Counted from the stretch's first letter, positions 17,127 through 26,713 are shown. The stretch: 64,000 nt of DNA from Stenotrophomonas koreensis (GCF_001431525.1 NZ_LDJH01000001.1:1-64000); one strand, 5' to 3'. The notes: a model not told the origin generated them from the letters alone. Translations and numbers: made by a program.

Positions 17127-17675
17127 ATGACCGACACCGCCATCGACCCCATCGCCGCCACCCGCAACTGGCTGGAAAAGGCCGTGATCGGCCTGAACCT
17201 GTGTCCGTTCGCCAAGGCGGTGTACGTCAAGAACCAGGTGCGCTTCGTGCTCTCCGATGCCACCACCCCGGAAGCACTGGTCGAGCAGCTGGCCGAGGAA
17301 CTGCTGCTGCTGCGCGATACCCCGGCCGAGCAGATCGACACCACGCTGATCATCCACCCGGACGTGCTGACCGATTTTCTGGACTACAACGACTTCCTGG
17401 ACAACGCCGATGCCGCGGTGGAGGCGCTGGACCTGGGCGGCATCCTGCAGGTGGCCAGCTTCCACCCGGACTACCAGTTCGACGGCACCCACCCCGATGA
17501 CCCGTCCAACTGCACCAACCGTTCCCCGTTCCCGACCCTGCACCTGCTGCGCGAGGACAGCGTGGAGCGGGCCGTGGCCGCCTTCCCGGACCCGGACGTG
17601 ATCGTGGAGCGCAACATCGCCACCCTGGACAAGCTCGGCGCCGAGGGTTTCAAGCGCCTGCTGGCCGGGGAGTGA
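17127..17675 (+). CDS. DUF1415 family protein
   Basis: A 182-residue soluble protein of the DUF1415 family, common in beta- and gammaproteobacteria and without an assigned activity. Conserved blocks are present: TRNWLEKAVIGLNLCPFAKA with the invariant Cys, a central TLIIHPDVLTDFLDYNDFL, and the C-terminal ILQVASFHPDYQFDGTHPDD and NRSPFPTLHLLRE, which are the family's most recognisable parts. The ATG at 17127 is chosen since the upstream extension reads over the aldehyde dehydrogenase promoter. It is four bases upstream of the SDR gene, so the two are probably cotranscribed. Confidence 0.9.
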   Translation: MTDTAIDPIAATRNWLEKAVIGLNLCPFAKAVYVKNQVRFVLSDATTPEALVEQLAEELLLLRDTPAEQIDTTLIIHPDVLTDFLDYNDFLDNADAAVEALDLGGILQVASFHPDYQFDGTHPDDPSNCTNRSPFPTLHLLREDSVERAVAAFPDPDVIVERNIATLDKLGAEGFKRLLAGE

Positions 17676-17679
17676 GCCG

Positions 17680-18486
17680 GTGAGCGTCAGCGTTCCGGCC
17701 ATTACGCCGTGGCCGGCAAGGCCGCTGGAGGGCCATGTGGTGCTGGTCACCGGTGGCGGCGCCGGGGTCGGCCGCGGCATCGCCCAGGCCGTGCTCGGCG
17801 CCGGTGGATCGGTGGCCATTGCCGACCGTGACCCCGATGCACTGGCCGCGTGTCTGGCCGAGTGGCAGCTCGGCGAACGCGCACTGGCGGTGAGGATGGA
17901 TGTCAGCGACGGCGACAGCGTGGCCGCCGGGATGGCGCAGGTGCTGGCGCATTTCGGCCGGCTTGATGGTCTGGTCAACAATGCCGGCATTGCCGACCCG
18001 CACCTGCCGCCGCTGGATGCGGCCAGCTGGGAAGACTGGCAGCGCGGGCTGTCCAGCCTGCACGGCGCCTTCTGGTGCAGCCGCGCCGCGCTGCCGGCGC
18101 TGCGCGCCAGTGGCCATGGCGCGGTGGTCAACATCGCCTCCACCCGCGCCCACCAGTCCGAGCCGCACAGCGAGGGCTATGCCGCGGCCAAAGGCGGCCT
18201 GCTGGCCTTCAGCCATGCGCTGGCGCTCAGTGAAGGCCCGACGGTGCGGGTCAATGCGATCACCCCGGGCTGGATCGAGACCGCCAACTGGCAGGCACCC
18301 TCGCGTCGCGCCACACCCGCGCACCGTGCCATCGACCATGCCCAGCATCCGGCCGGGCGGGTCGGCGTGCCGCAGGACATCGGTGCACTGGCGGTGTTCC
18401 TGCTCAGCCCGCTGTCCGGGTTCATCACCGGCCAGGAATTCATTGCCGACGGCGGGATGAGCCGGAAGATGCACTACGCCGACTGA
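17680..18486 (+). CDS. Short-chain dehydrogenase/reductase
   Basis: A 268-residue classical SDR, GTG start four bases after the DUF1415 stop. The nucleotide-binding motif is GGGAGVGRGIA near residue 24, NNAGIAD follows, the catalytic Ser is in VVNIASTRA, and the active-site pair is YAAAKGG (Tyr and Lys spaced by three). The tail is family-typical: VNAITPGWIET, VGVPQDIGALAVFLLSP, GFITGQEFIADGGMSR. The acidic residue after strand 2 (ADRDPDA) suggests NAD(H) preference. Substrate not predictable. Followed by a clear terminator. Confidence 0.88.
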   Translation: MSVSVPAITPWPARPLEGHVVLVTGGGAGVGRGIAQAVLGAGGSVAIADRDPDALAACLAEWQLGERALAVRMDVSDGDSVAAGMAQVLAHFGRLDGLVNNAGIADPHLPPLDAASWEDWQRGLSSLHGAFWCSRAALPALRASGHGAVVNIASTRAHQSEPHSEGYAAAKGGLLAFSHALALSEGPTVRVNAITPGWIETANWQAPSRRATPAHRAIDHAQHPAGRVGVPQDIGALAVFLLSPLSGFITGQEFIADGGMSRKMHYAD

Positions 18487-18510
18487 GTCCGGTTCCCCGC
18501 ACCCGGAAGC

Positions 18511-18538
18511 GACAAGGCCCGCGCTTGCGGGCCTTGTC
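18511..18538. terminator. Terminator between convergent SDR gene and rsuA
   Basis: Twelve-base arms (18511-18522 with 18527-18538, arm GACAAGGCCCGC) and a 4-base loop, 24 bases after the SDR stop and 21 before the rsuA stop. No long T tract. Confidence 0.78.
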
Positions 18539-18559
18539 CTGTGTGCATCCAGCCGAACG

Positions 18560-19270
18560 TCAGCCGCGGCCGAACAGGCGGTCGATGTCGGCCGCGTCCA
18601 GGTAACGCCACTGGCCCGGTGCCAGGCCGTCCAGTTCCAGTCCACCGACGCGGGCACGGTGCAGGCTCTCGACGTGGTTGCCGACGGCGGCAAACATCCG
18701 CCGCACCTGGTGGTAGCGGCCCTCGTGCAGGGTCAGGCGGGCACTGCGCGGGCCGGTGACCTCCAGCTCGGCCGGCAGCAGCGGCTTGTGCTCGCCCTCC
18801 AGCAGCAGCGTGCCGCTGGCAAAGGTCGCTGCCTCGTCACCGCGCAGGTCCTGGGCCAGGGTGGCCTCGTAGACCTTGTCCAGCCCGCTCTTGGGCGAGG
18901 TGATCCGGTGCAGCAGCTGGCCGTCATCGGTCATCAGCAGCAGGCCGGAGGTGTCACGGTCCAGCCGGCCAACGGTGGAGACCACCGGGTCACGCAGGGC
19001 AAAGCGCTCGGGCAGCAGGTCATACACCAGCTGGCCGTGGTCCTTGGTCGAACAGGTCACCCCGGTCGGCTTGTTGAGCATCAGCACCAGGCCCGGGGGC
19101 GGATCCAGCGGCTGGCCGTCGAGGCGGATCACCGCGTGCGGCACCTTGTCATCGCCGTACAGCACTTCCCCATCGGCATCGGTGACGCGGCCCTCGCGCA
19201 GCATCCATTCCACATCGCGGCGGGTGCCGTAGCCGAGGTTGGCCAGGTAGCGCAGCAGCTTGACCTTCAT
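18560..19270 (-). CDS. rsuA: 16S rRNA pseudouridine(516) synthase
   Basis: RsuA/RluB/E/F-family pseudouridine synthase. An N-terminal S4 RNA-binding domain (LLRYLANLGYGTRRDVEWML) precedes the catalytic domain with VLMLNKPTGVTCSTKD and the active-site Asp in VGRLDRDTSGLLLMTDDG. The 236-residue length and the RYLANLGYG start fit RsuA (psi516) better than RluB. The C-terminal GRYHQVRRMFAAVGNHV motif is intact. Two bases downstream of rsmC, so two 16S rRNA modification genes form an operon (rsmC-rsuA). Confidence 0.9.
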   Translation of the reverse strand: MKVKLLRYLANLGYGTRRDVEWMLREGRVTDADGEVLYGDDKVPHAVIRLDGQPLDPPPGLVLMLNKPTGVTCSTKDHGQLVYDLLPERFALRDPVVSTVGRLDRDTSGLLLMTDDGQLLHRITSPKSGLDKVYEATLAQDLRGDEAATFASGTLLLEGEHKPLLPAELEVTGPRSARLTLHEGRYHQVRRMFAAVGNHVESLHRARVGGLELDGLAPGQWRYLDAADIDRLFGRG

Positions 19271-19272
19271 CT

Positions 19273-20316
19273 TCAGCGCCCTGCCTTGATCGCACTGATC
19301 AGCTTGAAGCCGTCGCGCTCGGCCAGCACGTCGATCTGGCAGAAGCTGGCGCCGAGCACCTCCTCGTACGGCAGGTGGCGGTTGGCCACCAGCAGCAGCC
19401 GGCCGCCCTGGCGCAGGCCATCGGCAGCGGCCTTGATGAACGACTGCCCCAGTTCCGGGCGGCCGGTGCGGTTGGTGGTGTGGAACGGCGGGTTGCTGAC
19501 GATGAAGTCGTACTTGCCGTCCAGCCCGGCACTGACATCGGCCCAGTGGAAGCCGGCACGCTCACCGAAACCGGCCAGGTTGGTACGCGCCAGCGCCAGC
19601 GCACGGCCTTCGGCCTCGTACAGGTCGATCCGGGTCACCTTCTCGCAGCGGCTCAGCACCTCGGCCGACAGGTAGCCCCAGCCGGCGCCCAGATCGGCAC
19701 CGACCCCGGCCAGCTTGCCCGGCAGGTGCTCCACCAGCAGCGCACTGGCCGGATCGATGCGGTCCCAGGCAAACACGCCCGGGCGCGAGATAAACCGGCC
19801 ACCGGCAATGGCACGTGGCGCATCGGCCGCGGCCCAGCGCGCGGCCAGGGCCGCATCGTGCTGGCCATGCAGCGGTGCGGTCCAGAACACCCGGCAGTGG
19901 TTCTTGGTCAGGCTGCCACCGAGGCCGGCCAGCGCCTTCAGGTCGGCCTCACCGGAACGTGCGCCCTCGTCATTGTGCTGGCAGGCCACGACCCGGCCTC
20001 CCGGCGCGCACAGGGCCACGGCGCGGGCGAAGGTGGCGCGCGCCTCTTCCTTCTGCCGCGGCGGCAGCACCAGCACCAGGTCGAAGGTACCGCCCAGTTC
20101 CGCGCCCTGCCCGTCCACCTGCCAGCCGCCACGGCGCAGCGCATGGACATGCGGCAGGTAGCTCTGCTCGGCCACGATGTCCTGCGCCGACACGCCATCG
20201 GGCAGCAGCAGCCCGGCACGCGCGCGCAGGCAGGCCACCTTGCCACCGGCCGGCCATGCCAGCTCACCACGGGTGAAGGGCAGGGTCAGGGTTTTCAGCG
20301 GGGCATCATCGGACAT
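19273..20316 (-). CDS. rsmC: 16S rRNA (guanine(1207)-N2)-methyltransferase
   Basis: RsmC methylates G1207 of 16S rRNA using S-adenosylmethionine. The 347-residue protein has the RsmC two-domain layout: a degenerate N-terminal methyltransferase-like half, and a catalytic half with ADLGAGWGYLSAEVL (SAM site), the acidic strand end IDLYEAEGRAL, and the amino-methylase motif FIVSNPPFHT. The C-terminal LLLVANRHLPYEEVL is typical for RsmC/RlmG. Directly upstream of rsuA with a 2-base gap. RlmG is the closest alternative, but the length and the rsuA neighbour favour RsmC. Confidence 0.9.
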   Translation of the reverse strand: MSDDAPLKTLTLPFTRGELAWPAGGKVACLRARAGLLLPDGVSAQDIVAEQSYLPHVHALRRGGWQVDGQGAELGGTFDLVLVLPPRQKEEARATFARAVALCAPGGRVVACQHNDEGARSGEADLKALAGLGGSLTKNHCRVFWTAPLHGQHDAALAARWAAADAPRAIAGGRFISRPGVFAWDRIDPASALLVEHLPGKLAGVGADLGAGWGYLSAEVLSRCEKVTRIDLYEAEGRALALARTNLAGFGERAGFHWADVSAGLDGKYDFIVSNPPFHTTNRTGRPELGQSFIKAAADGLRQGGRLLLVANRHLPYEEVLGASFCQIDVLAERDGFKLISAIKAGR

Positions 20317-20459
20317 CGGCGGCAGGCACGGCAGGCAACAGGGGCCGGCATTCTACCCGGTATGCCGCCACCAGCCGTGTTCGAGGGCCGATGCGCCGAG
20401 GCCATTCAGGCTCACTGGCCGCGGCCAGCGCCGGTGCCTGCAGCCGCCATCCGGCCCGC

Positions 20460-22451
20460 TCAGGCCCGCAGCACGGTGCGGATCTCGGCCAGCAGCACCG
20501 CCAGGTTGCAGGGCTTGGTGACATGGGCCTGGAAGCCATTTTCCAGCGCCCGCTGGCGGTCATCGCTGCGTGCCAGCGCGGTCACCGCAATGATCGGCAA
20601 CACGCTGGCCGGCAGGCCGAGGTCTTCGCGGATCGTGCGCACCATCGCATAGCCGTCCATGCCCGGCATGCCGATATCACTGAGCACCACGTCATAGCGG
20701 GCGTGGTCACTGCCACCGATCATGCGCAGTGCTTCGGCCGCACTGCTGGCGGTATGTACCTGCGCGCCATGGCGCTCCAGTGACTGGCGCAGCATCTCGA
20801 TGATTTCCTTCTGGTCATCCACCAGCAGCAGGCGCAGGTTGGCCAGGGTGTCCGAATCGGTGCCCACCGCCTGTATCCGCGTGCGCTGGCTGCCAGGGCG
20901 CGCATGTACCGGCGGGCCACTGCGCGGCAGCACCGGCAGCAGCACGGTGAAGGTCGCCCCGCCGCCGATCCCGGGGCTGGAGGCGGTGACGGTACCGCCG
21001 TGCAGGTCGACCAGCTGCTGCACGATCGACAGGCCCAGGCCCAGCCCGCCATAGCGCCGGGTCGTGGTGCCGTCGGCCTGACGGAAGCGCGAGAAAATGT
21101 GTGGCAGGAACTCCTCGGCAATGCCCACCCCGCTGTCAGTGATGCGCAGGCGGTAGTTGTTGCCCAGTTTGTCCAGCACGATGTCGATCACCCCGCCCTC
21201 GTCGGTGAACTTGGCCGCGTTGGAGAGCAGGTTCCACAGGATCTGCTGCACCCGGGTCTGGTCGCCCAGCACCGGACAATCACCACTGGGCAGGGACAGG
21301 CGCACATCCAGCTGCCGTTCGGCAGCGGCAAGGTCCAGCGAGCGCACCGCATCGCCGACCTCGCGGGCCAGGTCCAGAACCTCCATGTCCAGCTTCAGCT
21401 TGCCCAGCAACATGCCGCTGAGGTCGAGCATGTCACCGATCAGGCGCTTCAACGCCAGGCCACTGGTGGCGATGACCCGGATGCCCTTGTAATTGGGGTC
21501 ATCGACCGGGATCCGCTGCAGCAGCACCTCGCTCCAGCCCAGCACCGTGGTCAGCGGCGTACGCAATTCATGCGAGATGGTGGCCATGAATTCATCCTTC
21601 AGCCGCGCGGTGGATTCGGCCGCAGTACGTGCCACGCGCTCGGCACGCAGCAGCTGCTCGTTGGCCAGTTCCAGTTCGTGGCGGTCGGTGATGTCACGGC
21701 TGTTGCCGGCCATGCCGAGAAAGCGCCCGCTGCGCGAGTAGCGCGGAACCACACTGATTTCCAGCCAGCGCCAGGCACCGTCAGCGCGCCGCCCGCGCAC
21801 CACGCTGGTCAGCTCGCTGCGCTCGGCCAGGGCCTGCTGCATCTTGTACTCAAAACCTTCCAGCTCTTCCGGATGCAGCAGCTGCGACCACATCAGGCCC
21901 AATTCGCTGACCGCCGGATGGCCGAAGAAGGTTTCGAACACGCTGTTGACGAACTGCACCTGGCCATCGGCCCCGATGACCCAGACCGGCAACGGCAGGC
22001 CATCCACCAGTGCACGGTAACGCTGCTTCTTCTCGTGGGTTTCCTGCTCACGCCGCTTGCGGCGGGTGATGTTGTGCAGCATCACCCCGAGCAGCGGGCT
22101 GCCCGGGCCCTCCAGCGCGGACACCTCGACGGCGAACCAGCGCGTGCGCCCACCCAGGCGTGATTCGAACAGGCCGGTTCCCCCCTGGCGGGCGATCCGG
22201 TTCAGCCGGTCATACCATTCCTGCTCCAACCACGGCGCCAGCTGGCGCAGCGAACTGCCGCGGCGTACCGGCAACCGGGTCAGGCGGGCAAGCCGCGGGG
22301 TTGCATGGACAAATTCGAAGGCATCATCGGACAGGCGGCGCAGGACACCGGCGCCGGCCCTGCCATGGGCCAGAATGCGCGCGCTCCAGCCACTGTCCGC
22401 CTCGTCGGCGGACATCGCTTCGGCTTGCTTGCTATCCAGTGACAACGGCAT
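20460..22451 (-). CDS. PAS-containing hybrid histidine kinase with receiver domain
   Basis: A 663-residue cytoplasmic hybrid kinase without membrane helices. Two PAS-like sensor modules come first (FEFVHATPRLARLTRLP; then YRALVDGLPLPVWVIGADG with VNSVFETFFGHP), each ending in a PAC-type segment (NITRRKRREQE, NSRDITDRHELE). HisKA follows with FMATISHELRTPLTTVLGWS, then HATPase_c (NLLSNAAKFTDEGG, DSGVGIAEEFLPH, GLGLGLSIVQQLVDLHGG) and a C-terminal REC domain with LLLVDDQKE, phosphoacceptor Asp in VVLSDIGMPGMDG and the Lys in VTKPCNLA. No adjacent response regulator, so it may signal through a distant phosphotransferase. Divergent from the DUF3016 gene. Confidence 0.88.
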   Translation of the reverse strand: MPLSLDSKQAEAMSADEADSGWSARILAHGRAGAGVLRRLSDDAFEFVHATPRLARLTRLPVRRGSSLRQLAPWLEQEWYDRLNRIARQGGTGLFESRLGGRTRWFAVEVSALEGPGSPLLGVMLHNITRRKRREQETHEKKQRYRALVDGLPLPVWVIGADGQVQFVNSVFETFFGHPAVSELGLMWSQLLHPEELEGFEYKMQQALAERSELTSVVRGRRADGAWRWLEISVVPRYSRSGRFLGMAGNSRDITDRHELELANEQLLRAERVARTAAESTARLKDEFMATISHELRTPLTTVLGWSEVLLQRIPVDDPNYKGIRVIATSGLALKRLIGDMLDLSGMLLGKLKLDMEVLDLAREVGDAVRSLDLAAAERQLDVRLSLPSGDCPVLGDQTRVQQILWNLLSNAAKFTDEGGVIDIVLDKLGNNYRLRITDSGVGIAEEFLPHIFSRFRQADGTTTRRYGGLGLGLSIVQQLVDLHGGTVTASSPGIGGGATFTVLLPVLPRSGPPVHARPGSQRTRIQAVGTDSDTLANLRLLLVDDQKEIIEMLRQSLERHGAQVHTASSAAEALRMIGGSDHARYDVVLSDIGMPGMDGYAMVRTIREDLGLPASVLPIIAVTALARSDDRQRALENGFQAHVTKPCNLAVLLAEIRTVLRA

Positions 22452-22592
22452 GCGCGCACTCTCCGAAGCAGATCCGCCCGGCTAGGATGAACGCAAGTTA
22501 AGCGATAAATCAACCAGAGCCCTGCCGGCAGGCTTGTCCTGGTGCGGCGGGCAGCGCGACACTGGCCGCAGGAATGATTGAGGAGACCACCG

Positions 22593-23162
22593 ATGCGCGC
22601 CTTGCTGCCCGGTTTACTGGTTTGCCTGCTCTACCCGGCGCTGGGTCAGGCCGCGCCGGTACGCAATGTCACCGCTGCCGATGCGCCGCGTGCGCTGGAG
22701 GGCGACGGCCCGGTCCAGGTGCGCTGGGGCGACCCGGCAAAATTCACCGAGATTGCCTACAGCGGCAACCGCTGGGAGGCCGCGCGCGGCAACTGGGTCC
22801 AGGAGCTGGCCCAGCACCTGGCCGAGCAGGCCGGCCCGCGTCTCCAGCCCGGGCAACGGCTGCAGGTCACCTTCACCGATATTGACCTGGCCGGTGATTA
22901 CGAACCGTGGCGCGGCCCGCGCATGAGTGACGTCCGCCTGCTGCGTGAACTGTATCCACCGAAGATCAGCCTGAGCTACCAGCTCACCGACGCCGATGGC
23001 CAGCTGCTGCACAGCGCCGAGCAGGTGCTCAGTGACCCGGGGTTCCTGCATTCGGGTGGCAGCCTGCGCTACCGCAATGACAGCCTGCGCTACGAAAAAC
23101 GCCTGCTCGACCGCTGGCTGCAGCAGCTCCTGCCAGCCACGCCGGCGGCAGCGCGCCGCTGA
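22593..23162 (+). CDS. DUF3016 family secreted protein
   Basis: A 189-residue exported protein with a signal peptide (LLPGLLVCLLYPALGQA-AP). The ATG at 22593 is selected because AGGAGAC lies upstream at the correct distance. DUF3016 features: VQVRWGDPAKFTEIAY near residue 45, LQVTFTDIDLAGDYEPWRG, DVRLLRELYPPKISLSYQL, and a tail with SLRYEKRLLDRWLQQ. Family members are periplasmic and without known activity. It converges on alr with a 19-base gap. Confidence 0.85.
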   Translation: MRALLPGLLVCLLYPALGQAAPVRNVTAADAPRALEGDGPVQVRWGDPAKFTEIAYSGNRWEAARGNWVQELAQHLAEQAGPRLQPGQRLQVTFTDIDLAGDYEPWRGPRMSDVRLLRELYPPKISLSYQLTDADGQLLHSAEQVLSDPGFLHSGGSLRYRNDSLRYEKRLLDRWLQQLLPATPAAARR

Positions 23163-23181
23163 GGGCGCTGCCGGCCCCGGC

Positions 23182-24252
23182 TCAACCCTGGTACTGCCGC
23201 GGCACCCGCTTCAGGCCGCATGGCAGGCGGTAGGCGCTGGTGGCGCACAGCGGCGCCAGCTCGGCCAGGCGGATGTCACTGCCCCACAGCTCGACCGCGC
23301 TGCCGACACCGGCCTGCGGGTGAGAGGTCAGGTCCACGGTGAGCATGTCCATCGACACCCGGCCGATCAGCTGGCCACGCACACCGTCAATCAGCACCGG
23401 GGTTCCATTGGGGGCGAACTGCGGGTAGCCATCGGCATAGCCCATCGCGACCACCCCGACCCGGGTCGGGGCCTGGGCAACAAACCGCGCGCCGTACCCC
23501 AGCGGCTCTCCGGCCGCCAGCTCGCGCACGGCGATGATCTTCGAACGCAGCGTCATCACTGGGCGCAGGCCGGCACTGGTCGCGGTGGCCTGGGCGAACG
23601 GATCGGCCCCGTAGAGCATCAGACCCGGGCGTGCCCAGTCGCTGCGTACCTGCGGCCAGCCCAGCAGCGCCGGCGAGTTGCACAGGCTGGTCTGCCCGGC
23701 CAGACCGGCGGTGGCGGCGGCAAACACCGCCAGCTGCTCGGCGGTGCGCGGGCTGTCCAGCTCATCGGCACGGGCGAAGTGGCTCATCATCACGATCTGC
23801 GCCACCTGCGGCAGTGCCGACAGCCGCGCATGTGCGGCGCGGAACTGCACCGGGTCCAGCCCGAGCCGGTGCATGCCCGAATCCAGCTTGAGCCAGACCG
23901 TCAGCGCGGCCTCGCCACGCCATTCACACAATGCCTGCACCTGCTCCGGGGTCGAGACCACCGGCCACAGGTCATGGGCGACCACCAGGGCCAGCTCGTC
24001 GGCCTCGAAGCAGCCTTCCAGCAGCACGATCGGGGCGGTGATCCCGGCCTGGCGCAGCTCCAGCGCCTCCTCGATGCAGGCCACGCCGAAGCCGTCGGCC
24101 TCGGCAGCCAGCGCCTGCGCACAGCGCACCGCGCCGTGGCCATAGGCATCGGCCTTGACGATGGCCAACGCCTTGCCGCCGCCAAGCTCCCGGGCCAGGC
24201 GGTAGTTGTGACGCAGCGCGTCCAGATCAATGACAGCGTGGGCCGGACGCAT
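23182..24252 (-). CDS. alr: Alanine racemase (catabolic, DadX type)
   Basis: PLP-dependent interconversion of L- and D-alanine. Family landmarks: PLP-binding Lys in [23 protein letters not shown] region of the TIM barrel, LMLYGADPF, and the second catalytic Tyr in [14 protein letters not shown], followed by [15 protein letters not shown] and [13 protein letters not shown]. The gene starts three bases after the dadA stop. The dadA-alr order with a divergent Lrp-type regulator is the standard catabolic D-alanine module, so its job is probably feeding DadA; whether it is also the only racemase for peptidoglycan cannot be told from here. Confidence 0.95.
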   Translation of the reverse strand: MRPAHAVIDLDALRHNYRLARELGGGKALAIVKADAYGHGAVRCAQALAAEADGFGVACIEEALELRQAGITAPIVLLEGCFEADELALVVAHDLWPVVSTPEQVQALCEWRGEAALTVWLKLDSGMHRLGLDPVQFRAAHARLSALPQVAQIVMMSHFARADELDSPRTAEQLAVFAAATAGLAGQTSLCNSPALLGWPQVRSDWARPGLMLYGADPFAQATATSAGLRPVMTLRSKIIAVRELAAGEPLGYGARFVAQAPTRVGVVAMGYADGYPQFAPNGTPVLIDGVRGQLIGRVSMDMLTVDLTSHPQAGVGSAVELWGSDIRLAELAPLCATSAYRLPCGLKRVPRQYQG

Positions 24253-24255
24253 CGC

Positions 24256-25533
24256 TCAGCCCTCCCCACGGGCGTGGCTGCCCATGTAGCGGTGGACACT
24301 CAACCCTTCGGTGCTGATTTCCGGGGCACGCCCGCTGATGATGTCGGCCAGGTACTTGCCCGAGCCACAGGCCATGGTCCAGCCCAGGGTGCCGTGGCCG
24401 GTATTCAGGAACAGGTTGCGGTACGGGGTGGCGCCGACCACCGGCGTGCCATCCGGGGTGGCCGGACGCAGCCCGGTCCAGAAACTGGCCGCCGACAGGT
24501 CGCCACCGTGCGGGTAGAGATCACGCACTACCAGTTCCAGGGTGGCACGACGGCGCGGCGACAGTGACAGGTCAAACCCGGCCACTTCGGCCATGCCACC
24601 GACACGGATACGGTCGTTGAAACGGGTCACCGCAATCTTGTAGCTCTCGTCCAGGATGGTCGAGGCCGGCGCCATGTCCGGGTTGGTCACCGGCAGGGTC
24701 AGCGAATAGCCCTTCAGCGGATACACCGGCAGCGGCAGGCCCAGCGGCCGCACCAGCAGCGGGCTGTAGCTGCCCAGCGCGACCACATAATGATCGGCGC
24801 TCAGCCGTTGGCCGCCGACACGCACGCCGGTCACCTGGTGGTCGTCGTGCTCGATGGCCTGGATGTCCTGGTTGTAGCGGAACTCCACCCCGGCCGCGGC
24901 GGCCAGTTCGGCCAGGCGCTGGGTGAACAGCTGGCAGTCACCGGTCTGGTCCTCGGGCAGGCGCAGGGCACCGACCAGCTTGTCGGCCACGGCGGCCAGC
25001 GCCGGCTCGGCGGCGATGATACCGGCGCGGTCCAGCACCTGGTAGGGCACGCCGTACTGTTCCAGCACCGCGATGTCGGCGGCGGCCGCATCCAGCTGCT
25101 GCTGGGTACGGAACAGCTGGGTGGTGCCCTGGGTACGGCCTTCATAATCGATGCCGGTCTGCGCGCGCAGCGCGTTGATGCAGTCGCGGCTGTAATCGGA
25201 CATCCGCACCATGCGCGCCTTGTTGATCGCATAGCGCTGCGCGGTGCAGTTGCGCAGCATCTGCAGCAGCCAGCGGTACTGGGCAACACTGCCGGTGGGG
25301 CGGATGGCCAGCGGCGCGTGCTCTTCAAAAAGCCATTTCATCGCCTTCAGCGGAATGCCCGGCGCTGCCCACGGCGAGGTGTAGCCAAAGGACAGCTGGC
25401 CGGCGTTGGCAAAACTGGTTTCCAGTGCCGGGCCGGGCTGGCGGTCGACCACGGTGACCTGGTAGCCGGCCTGCGCCAGGTACCACGCGGTGGTAGTGCC
25501 GATCACACCGGCACCGAGAACGAGAACACGCAT
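24256..25533 (-). CDS. dadA: D-amino acid dehydrogenase small subunit
   Basis: FAD-dependent dehydrogenase that oxidises D-alanine to pyruvate and passes electrons to the respiratory chain. Starts [20 protein letters not shown] with the dinucleotide-binding GxGxxG at residue 8; a longer in-frame start would push this motif inward and is rejected. Other family blocks: [38 protein letters not shown], and the C-terminal [15 protein letters not shown] and [19 protein letters not shown]. The 425-residue length is usual. First gene of dadA-alr; a TATACT -10-like hexamer lies upstream and overlaps a dyad near the -35 position, consistent with control by the divergent Lrp-family protein. Confidence 0.95.
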   Translation of the reverse strand: MRVLVLGAGVIGTTTAWYLAQAGYQVTVVDRQPGPALETSFANAGQLSFGYTSPWAAPGIPLKAMKWLFEEHAPLAIRPTGSVAQYRWLLQMLRNCTAQRYAINKARMVRMSDYSRDCINALRAQTGIDYEGRTQGTTQLFRTQQQLDAAAADIAVLEQYGVPYQVLDRAGIIAAEPALAAVADKLVGALRLPEDQTGDCQLFTQRLAELAAAAGVEFRYNQDIQAIEHDDHQVTGVRVGGQRLSADHYVVALGSYSPLLVRPLGLPLPVYPLKGYSLTLPVTNPDMAPASTILDESYKIAVTRFNDRIRVGGMAEVAGFDLSLSPRRRATLELVVRDLYPHGGDLSAASFWTGLRPATPDGTPVVGATPYRNLFLNTGHGTLGWTMACGSGKYLADIISGRAPEISTEGLSVHRYMGSHARGEG

Positions 25534-25596
25534 CGGATGACTCCACCAGAACAAGACGATCCACTGCTTCAAAGCCAGCCAGACCAGTAGGCGCGC

Positions 25597-25623
25597 AGTA
25601 TATGATCGCTTTCACAGGGTAAA
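25597..25623 (-). promoter_or_regulatory. Candidate dadA promoter
   Basis: On the minus strand TTTACC (25623-25618) and TATACT (25602-25597) are separated by 15 bases, a short but usable spacing, about 64 bases upstream of the dadA start. The -10 hexamer is strong, the -35 weak, which suits an activated promoter. Confidence 0.45.
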
Positions 25624-25630
25624 CCCCTGT
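25614..25630. promoter_or_regulatory. Dyad in the dadA-lrp divergent region, candidate regulator site
   Basis: Inverted repeat ACAGGG-N5-CCCTGT (25614-25619 and 25625-25630) located at the -35 side of the putative dadA promoter and 50 bases upstream of the divergent lrp start. Its position suggests binding by the Lrp-family protein, controlling both directions. Inference only. Confidence 0.4.
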
Positions 25631-25679
25631 ATTTGGCTCGCTGTTCAGGCATTCTTTCCAAAAAAAGCTGGAGCTTCAG

Positions 25680-26165
25680 ATGGCCACTGCGGCCCGCCGT
25701 CGCGAACTGGACAAGATCGACCGCAAGATCCTGCGCATCCTGCAGGCGGAGGGGCGGATTTCCTTCACCGAACTGGGCGAACGCGTCGGCCTGTCAACCA
25801 CCCCGTGCACCGAGCGGGTGCGCCGGCTGGAGCGCGACGGGGTGATCACCGGCTACTACGCCCGGCTGGATCCGCAGCTGATGAAGCACTCGCTGCTGGT
25901 GTTTGTGGAGATCTCGCTGGCCTACAAGTCCGGCGACATCTTCGAGGAGTTCCGCCGCGCCGCGCTGCGTCTGCCCAATGTGCTGGAATGCCATCTGGTC
26001 TCCGGTGACTTTGATTACCTGATCAAGGCGCGGATCAACGAGATGGCCTCCTACCGCAAGCTGCTCGGCTCGACCCTGCTGACCCTGCCGCACGTGCGCG
26101 AATCCAAGAGCTACATCGTGATGGAGGAGGTCAAGGAAACCCTGGCCCTGCCGATTGCCGACTGA
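25680..26165 (+). CDS. Lrp/AsnC family transcriptional regulator, likely of dadA-alr
   Basis: A 161-residue Lrp-type regulator: N-terminal winged HTH (LDKIDRKILRILQAEGRIS, then LSTTPCTERVRRLERDGVI) and a C-terminal RAM/AsnC ligand-binding domain (VLECHLVSGDFDYLIKARIN with the conserved Gly-Asp-Phe-Asp-Tyr core). ATG at 25680 is preceded by GGAG. Its divergent position to dadA-alr matches the DadR/Lrp arrangement in Pseudomonas and E. coli, where alanine or leucine is sensed. It could also be the general Lrp of the organism; local control of dadA is the simplest inference. Confidence 0.9.
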   Translation: MATAARRRELDKIDRKILRILQAEGRISFTELGERVGLSTTPCTERVRRLERDGVITGYYARLDPQLMKHSLLVFVEISLAYKSGDIFEEFRRAALRLPNVLECHLVSGDFDYLIKARINEMASYRKLLGSTLLTLPHVRESKSYIVMEEVKETLALPIAD

Positions 26166-26257
26166 GCGACAAGCCAGCAGCGGCCCAGGCTGGCACACTG
26201 CAACCCTGCCCCTTCCTTCCCGGCCGGAACCCGGCCCCGCACCGCGGAGATCCTGCA

Positions 26258-26713
26258 ATGGAGCTTGACCTGACCCCGCCCACCTCCGACCAGCGCCAGG
26301 TGCTGGAAGCCGGCCTGAGCGCCGAGGAGCGCCGGGTGCTGCTGGCCCACGGCACCGAGGCCCCGTTCTGCGGCATCTTCCTGGACAACAAGCGTTCCGG
26401 CACCTACTGCTGCAGGCTCTGCGGGCTGCCGTTGTATGACGCGGCCACCAAGTTTGATTCCGGTACCGGCTGGCCCTCGTTCTTTGCCGCAGTCAATCCG
26501 CGCCACGTCGGCCGGTTGCGCGATGACAGCCACGGCATGCTGCGCACCGAGCTCACCTGTGCCCGCTGCGGCTCGCACCTGGGCCATGTCTTCCCGGACG
26601 GCCCGCCGCCCAGCCATGAGCGCCACTGCCTGAATTCGGTCTGCCTGCAGTTTGTCGATGCCGGCCAGCCGTTACCCGACCCGCTGGCACGTGGCGACCG
26701 CCTGCCGGCCTGA
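26258..26713 (+). CDS. msrB: Peptide-methionine (R)-S-oxide reductase
   Basis: MsrB repairs methionine-R-sulfoxide in proteins. The 151-residue protein holds the full domain: structural zinc Cys pairs in YCCRLCGLPL and ELTCARCGSHLGHVF, the FDSGTGWPSFF motif, and the catalytic selenol-position Cys in RHCLNSVCLQF. No signal peptide, so cytoplasmic. No msrA neighbour. Start at 26258 follows GGAGATCCTGCA upstream. Confidence 0.95.
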   Translation: MELDLTPPTSDQRQVLEAGLSAEERRVLLAHGTEAPFCGIFLDNKRSGTYCCRLCGLPLYDAATKFDSGTGWPSFFAAVNPRHVGRLRDDSHGMLRTELTCARCGSHLGHVFPDGPPPSHERHCLNSVCLQFVDAGQPLPDPLARGDRLPA

